Source: Nitrospirota bacterium
GTDB lineage: Bacteria > Nitrospirota > Nitrospiria > Nitrospirales > Nitrospiraceae
Length of the DNA stretch: 64,000 bases
Direction: 5' to 3'
Assembly: GCA_016219645.1 (NCBI GenBank)
Contig: JACRLR010000018.1
Location: 62,001-126,000 of the forward strand
The notes below the pieces were generated by a model. It was given only the letters and a program-made list of their open reading frames with translations, did not search any database and had not been told where the DNA came from. The position numbers and the translations under genes were made by a program. Shown one piece after another: positions 1 to 8,124 of the stretch. Position 1 is the stretch's first letter. Each line of letters opens with the position of its first letter.

Positions 1-157
1 GCGAGCAGCGGTTATTCAGGAGAGCCGCACACCCGACTCAGGAATTGGTTCCTGACCCTTAACCGGAGGCTCGCCCGATTTAACTGGATGCCGGCAACCA
101 CATTTATGGTATGCTTCTTGACAATGCTCTGCGTGATGAGGCCTTCCCCCACAACCC
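1..157. other. Left edge, no gene assigned
   Basis: No convincing gene lies here. One plus-strand frame stays open from the window edge to a stop near 165 and could be the tail of an upstream gene, but I do not recognise the sequence and it would overlap the next gene's start. A TTGACA hexamer near 116-122 has no good -10 box at the right distance. Confidence 0.3.
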
Positions 158-1177
158 ATGCTTAAAATTTCCCTCCTTTTTATGGGGCTTCTGACCCTCG
201 GGCTCATCGTCTGGCATGTCGGCCCAGGGCGCATTTACGACGTGACGGCGCAGCTCGGGCCGGTGGCGCTCCTTGTCATGCTGATTCCATCCGTCATCAT
301 GTACGTGGTCGAGGCATATGGATGGAAAGTGACGCTGGGTCCCTCGGCCAAGCACATTCCGTTTTGGCGCGTGCTCGCGATCCGGACAGCGGGGGAAGTT
401 GTGAACATGACCACGCCGGCGGGCTACTCCGGGGGTGAGCCGCTCAAGGCCCATCTGTTGAAGAAACGCAACGTACCGATGGTAGACGGGGTCACCTCGG
501 TCGTCATTGCGAAAACGACGATGACAGTTGCCGAAGTGTTGTTCATCCTCCTCGGCATCGGACTGGGGATGTGGCTGTTAGGCGGGAACGATTCATCCGG
601 CCAGACCCTGGCCGCCGCACTTTTCAGCGTCGGCCTGCTGGCCTTCGGGACTGCTGCGTTTGTCTTTGTGCAGCGGCAAGGACTCTTTACCTGGTCATTG
701 CAGTTTCTACGGAAGGTCGGACTGAAGATTCGTTATCTCGAAGCGCGCGAGGAAAAATTACGCTCGCTGGATCGGACGATCTTAGATTTTTACCGCCATC
801 ACCGCCCGGTCTTTTATGCGTCCACCGGGTTATTCTTTCTCGGTTGGATGGCGGAAGCATTGGAAGTGTACGTCATCATCTATTTTCTCGGCGGTCCCGC
901 CCTGGCCCTGTCCGCCATTTCGATCGGCGCCCTCTCGGTCTTCATCAAGGGAGGCACCTTCTTCATCCCAGGCAGCCTGGGTGCCCAGGACGGCGGGAAT
1001 TTGTTCTTGCTGAACGCCTTCGGTTACTCCGACGTCGCCGGCATCACCTTCGCGCTACTGAGGCGATTTCGTGAACTTGCCTGGATCGGAATCGGGCTCC
1101 TCTGTCTCGCGCTGCTGCGCGGGCATATCGCGAAAATTCCAGAAATCCGCACCCTCGATCCAGAAGTTGGCCCCTAA
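158..1177 (+). CDS. Flippase-like integral membrane protein (lysylphosphatidylglycerol synthase TM-domain / UPF0104 family)
   Basis: A 339-residue protein made almost entirely of hydrophobic helices, about eight by eye. It resembles the LPG synthase transmembrane region (TIGR00374-type, as in AglD or HpnL), thought to act as a lipid or glycolipid flippase. Family-like features are the VVNMTTPAGYSGGEPLKA stretch near residues 90-107 and a glycine-rich GTFFIPGSLGAQDGG stretch near 267-281. The catalytic synthase domain is absent, so this is the stand-alone membrane part. The start ATG lies in an AT-rich spot without a strong ribosome site. The substrate cannot be read from the sequence. The family is fairly sure; the exact role (hopanoid, phospholipid or glycolipid export) is open. 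Confidence 0.8.
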   Translation: MLKISLLFMGLLTLGLIVWHVGPGRIYDVTAQLGPVALLVMLIPSVIMYVVEAYGWKVTLGPSAKHIPFWRVLAIRTAGEVVNMTTPAGYSGGEPLKAHLLKKRNVPMVDGVTSVVIAKTTMTVAEVLFILLGIGLGMWLLGGNDSSGQTLAAALFSVGLLAFGTAAFVFVQRQGLFTWSLQFLRKVGLKIRYLEAREEKLRSLDRTILDFYRHHRPVFYASTGLFFLGWMAEALEVYVIIYFLGGPALALSAISIGALSVFIKGGTFFIPGSLGAQDGGNLFLLNAFGYSDVAGITFALLRRFRELAWIGIGLLCLALLRGHIAKIPEIRTLDPEVGP

Positions 1178-1218
1178 TATCTGATCTCTTTTCCCATCCT
1201 CTGTTCGAGAAGGGAGGC

Positions 1219-1290
1219 GGGGGCGGCCTGGTTGATCTCTCACTGCGCGCGTCCGACGAAATACCGGTGCTCCTTCGAAGCTTGCTCGTT
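1219..1290. repeat. Family A palindromic repeat, partial, reverse orientation
   Basis: ACTGCGCGCGTCC at 1242-1254 is the reverse complement of the right-hand core of the family A elements. The adjoining arm at 1219-1241 ends in GGTTGATCTCTC, like the arms of the copies at 3444 and 54865. The opposite arm is not recognisable, so the copy looks truncated. Confidence 0.55.
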
Positions 1291-1299
1291 GTTCCTTTA

Positions 1300-1396
1300 G
1301 GGAGGGCACCCCTTGTCGGTCCGACTGCGGCCGTCGAGCGAGGCCCTTCTTAGGGCGCGCGCTCCGGGAGCAACGGACCGACAGGGGTGTCCTCCC
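1300..1396. repeat. Family A palindromic element just upstream of cstA
   Basis: Arms of about 23 nt at 1300-1323 and 1374-1396 are complementary except for one mismatch and one bulge. On the minus strand the inside reads as a degenerate family A core (TTGCTC near the left arm, CGGCCGCAGT near the right). The right arm ends 24 nt before the cstA start, so in RNA the hairpin would sit in the 5' leader or end upstream transcription. Confidence 0.65.
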
Positions 1397-1420
1397 GTTC
1401 GTTTGTGCTAGGATGCCTGC

Positions 1421-3427
1421 ATGTCGGCGCTTAAGCTGCTCCTTTGGGCCTTTCTTGCCATCCTCGGTGCCGTCGCCCTCGCCTTTGTTACTGGCCTTAT
1501 AAATCCCCACGAAAAGGTCAACGGCCTCTGGCTGGTCGTGGCGGCGGCCTGCATCTATGTGCTGGCTTTTCGCTTCTATGGCCGGTGGATTGCGAAGAGT
1601 GTAACCGAACTGAATGATCAGCGCGTCACCCCGGCTGTCCGGTTGAATGACGGAGTCAACTTTCATCCCACCAACAAGTACGTCCTCTTCGGTCATCACT
1701 TTGCGGCGATTGCCGGTGCTGGGCCGTTACTGGGGCCTGTGTTAGCGGCGCAGTTCGGATTCTTGCCTGGTTTTCTCTGGCTCGTGATCGGTGCGGTGTT
1801 GGCTGGGGCGGTGCAGGACTTCATCGTTCTCGTTGCCTCGATGCGGCGAAATGGCCGCTCGCTACCTGAAATTGCGAGGGATGAACTGGGCCTTGTCACA
1901 GGTACTGCGACGGCGGTGGCGGTCCTCTTCATCGTGATCGTGGCGCTGGCAGGGCTGGGCTTTGCCGTCGTGAATGCGCTCTATCTCAATGCCTGGGGTA
2001 CCTTCACGATTGCGATGACGATTCCTATCGGTCTCTTCATGGGTTTCTATCTTCAAAGGTTCCGGCCAGGACAGGTGGCGGAAGTCTCCCTGCTTGGTGT
2101 GGTGCTGCTGATTGCGGTTGTGATCTTTGGACGAGTGGTGGCGCAGTCTTCAATTGCAGGCTGGTTCGAGCTCGAGCGAACGACGCTGGTCTGGGGACTG
2201 GCCGGCTATGGGTTTCTCGCATCCGTGTTGCCGGGCTGGATGCTTCTGGTGCCGCGCGGATATCTCTCAACCTTCATGAAGCTCGGCGTGGTGGCATTGC
2301 TGGGGGTGGGGGTGATTCTCATAGCGCCGACGATCGAGATGCCGCGCGTGACGATATTTGCCAGCGGAGGCGGACCGATCATTCCCGGGACGCTCTTTCC
2401 CTTCCTCTTTATCACCATTGCCTGCGGAGCCATCTCTGGCTTTCATTCGCTGGTCTCTTCCGGTACGACGCCGAAGATGATTGAACAGGAATCCCAAGCC
2501 ACGGTCGGCTATGGGGCGATGTTATTGGAGAGCTTTGTCGGCGTGATGGCGCTCATTGCAGCTTCTGTGCTTATTCCCGGCGATTATCTGGCGATCAACA
2601 CCATGCTCTCACCCGAGACTCTGGCTGCAATGGGGTTTCCTGTCTCGCGGATTCAGGAGCTTTCACGTCTTGTCGAGGTGGAGGTGACGGGCCGGCCAGG
2701 CGGGGCCGTGTCTCTGGCGGTCGGCATGGCGGCGATTTTTTCTGCGCTCCCTGGTATGGCTGGCCTGATGGCCTACTGGTATCAATTTGCGCTGGTGTTC
2801 GAAGCCCTGTTCATTTTGACGACGATCGACACTGGCACACGCGTGGGGCGCTATCTTATCCAGGAGCTGGGTGGACGTGTGTATGCTCCGTTGAGGCGGA
2901 TGAATTGGTGGCCTGGTGTGGCAGTGAGCAGCGGACTCATCGTTGGAGCCTGGGGCTATCTCATCGGGACCGGCAGTATCTCGACGCTCTGGCCGATGTT
3001 CGGTGCAGCGAATCAGTTGCTTGGCACGTTGGCCCTCTGTATCGGAACGACGGTGCTTATCAAGATGTGGAAGGCGCAGTATCTCTGGATCACGCTGTTG
3101 CCAATGCTGTTTGTCGGGACCATCACCTTGATGGGGTCTTACGAAATGTTCGGCTTATTCGTGACCAAGGCCTCGTCCCTTGCCGACAGCGGCCAGGCCG
3201 TTGCTTTGTATTTGGATGCGGGGCTGGTGGCGGTGGTGGCCTTGCTCGCGGTGATCGTCTTGGGCGATAGTATCAGACAGTGGTATGGCTATCTTGTCTT
3301 GAAGCGGCCTTTCACCAGCAGCGAAGTGGTGGTGATGGCCGGTGGGAGTTCGCCAGGAAGATTGCAGATGACGATTTGTCAGGATGAGGAGCAGCGGGTG
3401 CAGTTGCCCGGGGGAGGGTGCTGCTAG
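1421..3427 (+). CDS. cstA: Carbon starvation protein CstA family transporter
   Basis: A 668-residue polytopic membrane protein of the CstA family, which imports pyruvate or peptides and is induced on carbon limitation in enterobacteria. The diagnostic stretch FHPTNKYVLFGHHFAAIAG is present near residues 81-99, followed by GPLLGPVLAAQ. The length suits CstA (about 690-700 in E. coli). The ATG start has an AGGATG ribosome-site-like sequence nearby. A family A hairpin lies 24 nt upstream and another ends the region downstream. The C-terminal tail after the last helix is polar and ends in GGGCC. In an autotroph a pyruvate importer would fit mixotrophic scavenging, but that is inference. Confidence 0.9.
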   Translation: MSALKLLLWAFLAILGAVALAFVTGLINPHEKVNGLWLVVAAACIYVLAFRFYGRWIAKSVTELNDQRVTPAVRLNDGVNFHPTNKYVLFGHHFAAIAGAGPLLGPVLAAQFGFLPGFLWLVIGAVLAGAVQDFIVLVASMRRNGRSLPEIARDELGLVTGTATAVAVLFIVIVALAGLGFAVVNALYLNAWGTFTIAMTIPIGLFMGFYLQRFRPGQVAEVSLLGVVLLIAVVIFGRVVAQSSIAGWFELERTTLVWGLAGYGFLASVLPGWMLLVPRGYLSTFMKLGVVALLGVGVILIAPTIEMPRVTIFASGGGPIIPGTLFPFLFITIACGAISGFHSLVSSGTTPKMIEQESQATVGYGAMLLESFVGVMALIAASVLIPGDYLAINTMLSPETLAAMGFPVSRIQELSRLVEVEVTGRPGGAVSLAVGMAAIFSALPGMAGLMAYWYQFALVFEALFILTTIDTGTRVGRYLIQELGGRVYAPLRRMNWWPGVAVSSGLIVGAWGYLIGTGSISTLWPMFGAANQLLGTLALCIGTTVLIKMWKAQYLWITLLPMLFVGTITLMGSYEMFGLFVTKASSLADSGQAVALYLDAGLVAVVALLAVIVLGDSIRQWYGYLVLKRPFTSSEVVVMAGGSSPGRLQMTICQDEEQRVQLPGGGCC

Positions 3428-3443
3428 GGGGGGGGGAAGAGAT

Positions 3444-3625
3444 GGAGCCTGATGATCTTCTGTGCTCGCGCAACGCGCGGCCTCCGAAGGCCCTCGCGCG
3501 GGCTCATGGCACGTCCCGGGAAATCGATTGCGAAGCAATCGGAGGGTAGGGCGGGTGAAAAATATCTGCCAGTGGGCGGGCGGGTGAGAAAGCTGCGCGC
3601 AGTGGGAGATCGAGCAGGCCACTCC
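3444..3625. repeat. Family A palindromic element, long form
   Basis: The left arm starts GGAGCCTGATGATCTTC and leads into the core TGCTCGCGCAACGCGCGG. The right side carries GCGCGCAGT followed by GGGAGATCGAGCAGGCC, complementary to the left arm with some mismatches. About 110 nt of unrelated sequence, including the small hairpin CGATTGCGAAGCAATCG, lies between the core halves. It fills the cstA-yajQ gap. Confidence 0.65.
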
Positions 3626-3687
3626 TTGAGATATCGAAGAGAGTTTCTTGAGAACATAAATGGTTGAAGTGATGAGAGGAGGGGATC

Positions 3688-4185
3688 GTGGCGGAGCAGT
3701 TTTCATTTGATGCCGTTTCAGAAGTGAACATGCAAGAGATGAAGAATGTCGTCGATCAGGCGACGAAGGAGATCAAGCAGCGGTTCGACTTCAAAGACTC
3801 GAAGACGGAGATTACGTTGAAGGAGAAGGAAAAGGAGCTGGTTCTGGTGTCCGACGACGAATATAAACTCAATGCGGTGAACGATATCATCAAAACCAAG
3901 TGCGTAAAGCGCGGGGTCTCACTAAAGGCGTTTACCTATGGGAATATAGAGCCGGCGCTGAGCGGGACGGTGCGTCAGGTGGCGAAGATTCAAAACGGGA
4001 TCGCGGTGGACAAGGCGAAAGAGGTGGCGAAGGCCATCAAGGAGTCCAAGTTGAAAGTGCAGGCACAGATTCAGGGCGAGCAAGTTCGAGTGCTGAGCAA
4101 GAGCAAGGATGAACTCCAGGCGGCTATGGCGTTTCTCAGGGGCAAAGATTTTGGGATTGATCTTCAGTTCACCAATTACCGCTAA
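3688..4185 (+). CDS. yajQ: YajQ family nucleotide-binding protein
   Basis: A 165-residue soluble protein with full-length similarity to YajQ (UPF0234). It starts MAEQFSFDAVSEVN and contains RFDFKDSK near residue 32 and RGKDFGIDLQFTNYR at the C-terminus, all family hallmarks. Structures of the family show two ferredoxin-like folds, and some members bind cyclic di-GMP. The start is GTG with a strong purine-rich site (GAGAGGAGGGG) upstream. It stands alone between two repeat elements. Cyclic di-GMP binding here is an inference from family members; no partner gene is adjacent, although a PilZ protein is encoded near 51.7 kb. Confidence 0.93.
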   Translation: MAEQFSFDAVSEVNMQEMKNVVDQATKEIKQRFDFKDSKTEITLKEKEKELVLVSDDEYKLNAVNDIIKTKCVKRGVSLKAFTYGNIEPALSGTVRQVAKIQNGIAVDKAKEVAKAIKESKLKVQAQIQGEQVRVLSKSKDELQAAMAFLRGKDFGIDLQFTNYR

Positions 4186-4312
4186 TGCGGGATGGTGAAA
4201 AATGCCGCCAGCGTTGTTCTCGCATCGTTCAGGCCCTCAACGTACCGCAAGGGTACGCCTCGGGTCTTCACTCGCTGCGGTCTCGCTGAACGACATTTTT
4301 GACCATCCCGTA
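4186..4312. repeat. Family B palindromic element after yajQ
   Basis: It begins directly after the yajQ stop. The arms TGCGGGATGGTGAAAAATG (4186-4204) and CATTTTTGACCATCCCGTA (4294-4312) are complementary apart from two mismatches. The core holds CTCAACGTACC-NNN-AGGGTACG, itself a small hairpin, then CTCGCTGCGG and TCTCGC. The same core recurs at 56763. The A and T runs in the arms could make it a bidirectional terminator. Confidence 0.7.
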
Positions 4313-4328
4313 AGATCTCGTCTTGTGC

Positions 4329-5345
4329 ATGGCTAGAATTCTTTTTCTCGCTCTTCTGCTGGCACTATCCATTACAGGATGTGATCGCAGCGATCCTATC
4401 GTCGTGATTCAGCTCCATCCGAAGAATCCCGACATCATCTACGTCGCGACGAACGACTACATCTACAAGACGCGTGATGGAGGCCAGACTTGGGCCAATC
4501 TGTCACATGGGATGAGTCACTCGCGGGTGATTTCGATGGCGATTGATCCGGCCTATCCCGCCACGGTCTATGCCGGTACGAAAGGCGATGCGGTGTACAA
4601 GAGTTACGATGGAGGGCAGCGTTGGGTTTCACAACGAACTGGACTGGACGATGTGACGATCTCTTCCGTGGTCAACCAGTTTCTCTTCGATCCGACGGAC
4701 AACACTCATTTGTTCGTTGCGACAACGATGGGCATATTTGAAACGAAGAATGCCGGAGACAGTTGGACGAAGCGAATGGACGGTATGAAAGAAGTGCTGA
4801 TGGTGATGACGCTCGGGCTGGACCCCACGAGGCCATCGATTCTCTATGCGGGCACGAGCGGCGGTGTCTATAAATCGCTCGATCAAGCCGGTCGTTGGGA
4901 GAAAGTGAACAGCGGACTCGTGGATCCTGCCATCATTAAATCATCGCGTGCGTTAAACGTCACAGCGATTCTGGTCGATCCCTATGAAGCAGACACGGTT
5001 TATGCCTCGACGCTCGAAGGGCTCTATAAGTCAACGGATGCGGCGGCGTCGTGGGTGCGCATCGGCCAGTCGCTGCAGGATCAAATGGTGTTTTCGATGG
5101 TCTTGGATCGGACGAGAAGGGGCGTGATCTACTTGGGTGGGCGAGAAGGCATCCACCGGAGCGAAGATGGCGGGAGCACATGGACCGCACTGAATAGGGG
5201 GTTGGCAACTCTGAACGTGCGTTCCCTGGCGCAGAGCCTCATTGATCCGCAGATCTTTTACCTGGGGACGAACGGGAGCGGCTTGTATAAGAGTCGGAAT
5301 AGGGGAGAGGAGTGGGAACCGGTCCCCACCGTTCTGCCTGGCTAG
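4329..5345 (+). CDS. Seven-bladed beta-propeller lipoprotein (BNR/Asp-box repeats)
   Basis: From the ATG at 4329 the protein has a short signal sequence ending in the lipobox ITGC (Cys18), so it is probably lipid-anchored in the envelope. Seven Asp-box-like motifs follow (KTRDGGQTW, KSYDGGQRW, ETKNAGDSW, KSLDQAGRW, KSTDAAASW, RSEDGGSTW, KSRNRGEEW), fitting a seven-bladed sialidase- or YCF48-like propeller. Between them are DP...VYAGT strands. No sialidase catalytic residues are evident, so an enzyme function is not supported; binding or assembly roles are more likely. A TTG six bases earlier is in frame, but the ATG gives the better signal peptide. Confidence 0.75.
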   Translation: MARILFLALLLALSITGCDRSDPIVVIQLHPKNPDIIYVATNDYIYKTRDGGQTWANLSHGMSHSRVISMAIDPAYPATVYAGTKGDAVYKSYDGGQRWVSQRTGLDDVTISSVVNQFLFDPTDNTHLFVATTMGIFETKNAGDSWTKRMDGMKEVLMVMTLGLDPTRPSILYAGTSGGVYKSLDQAGRWEKVNSGLVDPAIIKSSRALNVTAILVDPYEADTVYASTLEGLYKSTDAAASWVRIGQSLQDQMVFSMVLDRTRRGVIYLGGREGIHRSEDGGSTWTALNRGLATLNVRSLAQSLIDPQIFYLGTNGSGLYKSRNRGEEWEPVPTVLPG

Positions 5346-5351
5346 ATGAGG

Positions 5352-6407
5352 TTATTGTTGTGGGCCGGAGTTTTGTTGCTGGATGGTCGAACCGACTGAC
5401 GACGACCCGAACGACGAGCCAACGCTCGACTCCTCGAGGCTTGAGCCGACGCTAGAGCCACCAAAGCTCGACCCTATCGTCGAATCCGATAGACTTGATC
5501 CCACTGTAGAACGCTGCAGCGAAGAGCCAACCGCCGAAGATGATTCGTGGTTCAAGGTGGACTGGCCGATCGAAGGGCCCGCACGGCCTGTGGCACCGAT
5601 CCCAAACCCTGCCGGGCCTGAACCGCCGATATCGTGGCTATTTTTCGATGACGTGCCTATGTTTTGGCCGGACACGCCTTCTGCACCGATCGCGTTGCCG
5701 GTTTTCGGGGTTTTCCCAATGTTCGGCCCTGCGGCTGGTGCCGTGCCAATACTTGTGCCGGTCTTTGGTCCTGTTGGGAGCTCCGGCGCACGGATGTCCC
5801 TCTCAATCGATTCTTCCATGTCACGTATCGCGCGCGTCTCCCGACCCGAGTGTTCAAAGCTCCCTGAGTCACGAGCCTTGGTCGAGGTGTTGATGCGTTC
5901 GAGCGTCGCGCGCAGCTTCTTCAGATCAGCGCGGGCTTTGGCGACAGTCGGGATCATTTCCCGGAGCATGATGCCGCGTGAGGCCATCGAATGATTCGAC
6001 AGATTGGCTTGGGCGGATTTGAGGAGATCTCCAACCTCGTCTCCCATGTCTTCGATCTGTTGAAGTTCAAAAAGGTCGGTTTTGCAGCAACCGAGGAAGT
6101 GACGATACTTGGTCAGGAAAGACGATACGTCGCTCTGCAGATTTTCGACCTTGAAGTCATGTACCGGTTTGTTTCTCGTGGATGTTCCCCCTTCTTGTTC
6201 TGTTGTGTTGATTTCTTCCTTTTCAACAATTGGCAGGCACCCTGGTCCTTGCTTTGCCGAATACTGCCGATCAGGTTTCTGATCGGGGCACCAATAGAGA
6301 GGTGATGCCGCTGACGCCGCTTTGACTGTTATACCGTTGAACGTAAAGGTGCCCCCCCCAATCACAACAATCAGGCAGAGCGTTCTCACGGTTATGAATG
6401 ATCGCAT
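5352..6407 (-). CDS. Secreted low-complexity repeat protein
   Basis: A 351-residue protein of unknown function. The N-terminus is a signal peptide (hydrophobic residues about 8-24, then VKAASA). The middle (about 80-195) is charged and probably helical. The C-terminal part is built from two repeats: first seven 10-residue units of the form GxxIGxxxxx, then six 9-residue units of the form (V/I)GSS(L/F)xxS(T/S). Such regular Gly/Ser repeats suggest an extended or solenoid surface structure. Two adjacent cysteines (CC) precede the helical part. It converges with the propeller gene 6 bp away. I know no family for it. An open frame on the opposite strand is a by-product of the repeats. Confidence 0.65.
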   Translation of the reverse strand: MRSFITVRTLCLIVVIGGGTFTFNGITVKAASAASPLYWCPDQKPDRQYSAKQGPGCLPIVEKEEINTTEQEGGTSTRNKPVHDFKVENLQSDVSSFLTKYRHFLGCCKTDLFELQQIEDMGDEVGDLLKSAQANLSNHSMASRGIMLREMIPTVAKARADLKKLRATLERINTSTKARDSGSFEHSGRETRAIRDMEESIERDIRAPELPTGPKTGTSIGTAPAAGPNIGKTPKTGNAIGAEGVSGQNIGTSSKNSHDIGGSGPAGFGIGATGRAGPSIGQSTLNHESSSAVGSSLQRSTVGSSLSDSTIGSSFGGSSVGSSLEESSVGSSFGSSSVGSTIQQQNSGPQQ

Positions 6408-6799
6408 CAGATCATTCTCAATCCGACTCGAATTCTTGTCAATAAAACTCTCAACTTCGTAGGCTTGAGGACTCTTCAGTGGCCATGAGCCAATGGCTAT
6501 GCTCCTGCCAATTTCTCACCGGACATGTATTCACGTGGCGATTAAGGGAAATGATAGGGCTCACTGTGTTGCCCAAGAGGTGATGGAGCTTCACTAGCGT
6601 GGCCTGGCGGAGCGAACACCACACGGCGAGAGCTTGATTGTTAGGCGTCACCATCCTGCCTGATGCACTCCGGTGACCTAAGCAGTATGAGCGAAATCCC
6701 GACATACCGACGATTTTCCCACACCCCTCCAGATGGCGCACACGTTTCCCTCGTCAAAAACCAGAGAGTCTTAGACTTCATAAGTCCATGTATTTCCTG
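6408..6799. other. Intergenic region, no gene recognised
   Basis: About 390 bp between the divergent repeat-protein gene and the dcw promoter. A minus-strand open frame at 6451-6741 has no recognisable domain and no good ribosome site. I see no tRNA, riboswitch or mraZ remnant. It probably holds the promoter of the minus-strand gene. Confidence 0.4.
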
Positions 6800-6827
6800 T
6801 TGACAAGTCTTTTTTGCGGTGTATACT
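6800..6827 (+). promoter_or_regulatory. Sigma-70-type promoter of the dcw cluster
   Basis: TTGACA at 6800-6805 and TATACT at 6822-6827 are separated by 16 bp. The start of rsmH is 47 bp downstream of the -10 box. This is the best promoter match before the long run of tightly packed division and cell-wall genes and probably drives much of it. Confidence 0.7.
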
Positions 6828-6874
6828 GCCTGCGCTGGTGGGAGAAAGTGGGTGAATCTGGCCGTAAATGATTT

Positions 6875-7792
6875 ATGGAGGCTCCGCGACATATTCCGGT
6901 TATGGCGGATGAGGTCCTGTTTTGGCTAGTTCATGAAGGTGCCCGAATCTATCTTGATTGTACCGTGGGATACAGTGGGCATGCTGAAAAACTTCTTGAA
7001 GCGACTGGTCCAGACAGCAGGCTTATAGGGCTTGATCGTGATGCAGCAGCCATAGCAGCGAGTCGAGACAGGCTCGCGCGATTTGGGGACCGTGTGCGCC
7101 TTCTCCATGGTCACTTCATGGGTCTGAAGCAGCATCTTGCTGCCAGTGGTATTGGGCGAGTCGATGGAATCTTGTTTGATCTTGGGGTCTCGTCCGCGCA
7201 GCTGGAAGAGCCCACTCGCGGATTTAGCTTTCAGGGGGATAGCCCGTTGGACATGCGTATGGATCAATCGATGAGCGGGACCGCAGCTGACCTGGTCAAT
7301 CGATGGCCGGAGGCACAGTTGGCCGACACGATTTTCCAATTCGGCGAAGAACGGTTTTCTAGGCGGATTGCTCGTGCCATTGTTCATGCGCGTGAACGCC
7401 ATCCCTTGGCCACGACGAAAGAGTTGGTCTCCGTGATTGAAGGGGCGGTTCCGGCCAATTATCGGCATGGCCGTATCCACTGTGCGACGAGAACGTTCCA
7501 AGCCTTTCGCATTGCAGTGAATCAAGAGCTAGACTGTCTGGAGCCGGCCTTGCGTGATGCGGTTGACGTGTTGTCTCCCGGCGGCCGCCTCTGCGTGATT
7601 TCATTCCATTCGCTCGAAGATCGGATTGTCAAACACACGTTCCGGGCGCTCTCCGGGAAGAACGATCCCGCACTGTGGGTGCTCACCAAGAAGCCTCAGG
7701 TTCCCACCGGAGAAGAGTCGAACCGGAATCCTCGATCCCGCAGTGCCAAATTGCGGGCCGCTCAACGGATATCCAGGGAGGGTCAGTTATGA
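6875..7792 (+). CDS. rsmH: 16S rRNA (cytosine(1402)-N(4))-methyltransferase RsmH
   Basis: A 305-residue SAM-dependent methyltransferase (formerly MraW) that methylates C1402 of 16S rRNA. The SAM-binding region is LDCTVGYSGHAEKLLE near residues 27-42, and GILFDLGVSSAQLE near 104-117 is the family signature; RTFQAFRIAVNQEL and FHSLEDRIVK follow. The length is typical. It is first in the dcw cluster, where mraZ normally precedes it; mraZ is missing here. Its stop overlaps the ftsL start (ATGA). The ribosome site is weak. Confidence 0.97.
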   Translation: MEAPRHIPVMADEVLFWLVHEGARIYLDCTVGYSGHAEKLLEATGPDSRLIGLDRDAAAIAASRDRLARFGDRVRLLHGHFMGLKQHLAASGIGRVDGILFDLGVSSAQLEEPTRGFSFQGDSPLDMRMDQSMSGTAADLVNRWPEAQLADTIFQFGEERFSRRIARAIVHARERHPLATTKELVSVIEGAVPANYRHGRIHCATRTFQAFRIAVNQELDCLEPALRDAVDVLSPGGRLCVISFHSLEDRIVKHTFRALSGKNDPALWVLTKKPQVPTGEESNRNPRSRSAKLRAAQRISREGQL

Positions 7793-8124
7793 AGACATTG
7801 ACCATTGTGGCTGGTGTGGTGTTGGTCTTCGTGTTTGTGTGGGAACGTGTCGATGTCGTTCGGGTGGGTTATCACATCGAACGGTTGAAGGGCCAGAAAG
7901 TATTGCTGGAGCGAGAGCGGGATCAGTTGCAAGTGAAATTTTCCGCGCTGACGGCTCCAGAGCGAATTGCGAAGGTGGCGACAGACAAGTTCGGGCTGAT
8001 TCCGCCGATGCAGGGTCAAGTACTGATGGTCCATGAACCGGGTGAGGCGCCGAGCGCACCACTCCTACCTGCGGAGCAGGTCCGTGTGGCGAGACATATC
8101 TCAAGCGGGAGGGCTGGCGAGTGA
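7789..8124 (+). CDS. ftsL: Cell division protein FtsL
   Basis: A 111-residue bitopic membrane protein: a short N-terminus, one membrane helix (about residues 4-18), then a coiled-coil-prone stretch (IERLKGQKVLLERERDQLQ) and the APERIAKVATDKFGLIPP motif typical of FtsL C-terminal parts. It forms a complex with FtsQ/DivIB and FtsB in the divisome. The ATG chosen overlaps the rsmH stop by 4 nt; earlier in-frame starts would lie deep inside rsmH. Assignment relies on topology, motif and position between rsmH and ftsI. Confidence 0.88.
   Translation: MKTLTIVAGVVLVFVFVWERVDVVRVGYHIERLKGQKVLLERERDQLQVKFSALTAPERIAKVATDKFGLIPPMQGQVLMVHEPGEAPSAPLLPAEQVRVARHISSGRAGE

Noticed and set aside
16-234. Minus-strand open frame at the left edge
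   Set aside because: No recognisable domain, overlaps the start of the flippase-like gene, and composition looks like antisense.
5383-5994. 203-residue plus-strand frame opposite the repeat protein
   Set aside because: It mirrors the Gly/Ser repeats of the minus-strand gene, which has a signal peptide and clear repeat periodicity.
6451-6741. Minus-strand frame upstream of the dcw promoter
   Set aside because: No ribosome site or recognisable sequence; probably chance in an intergenic region.
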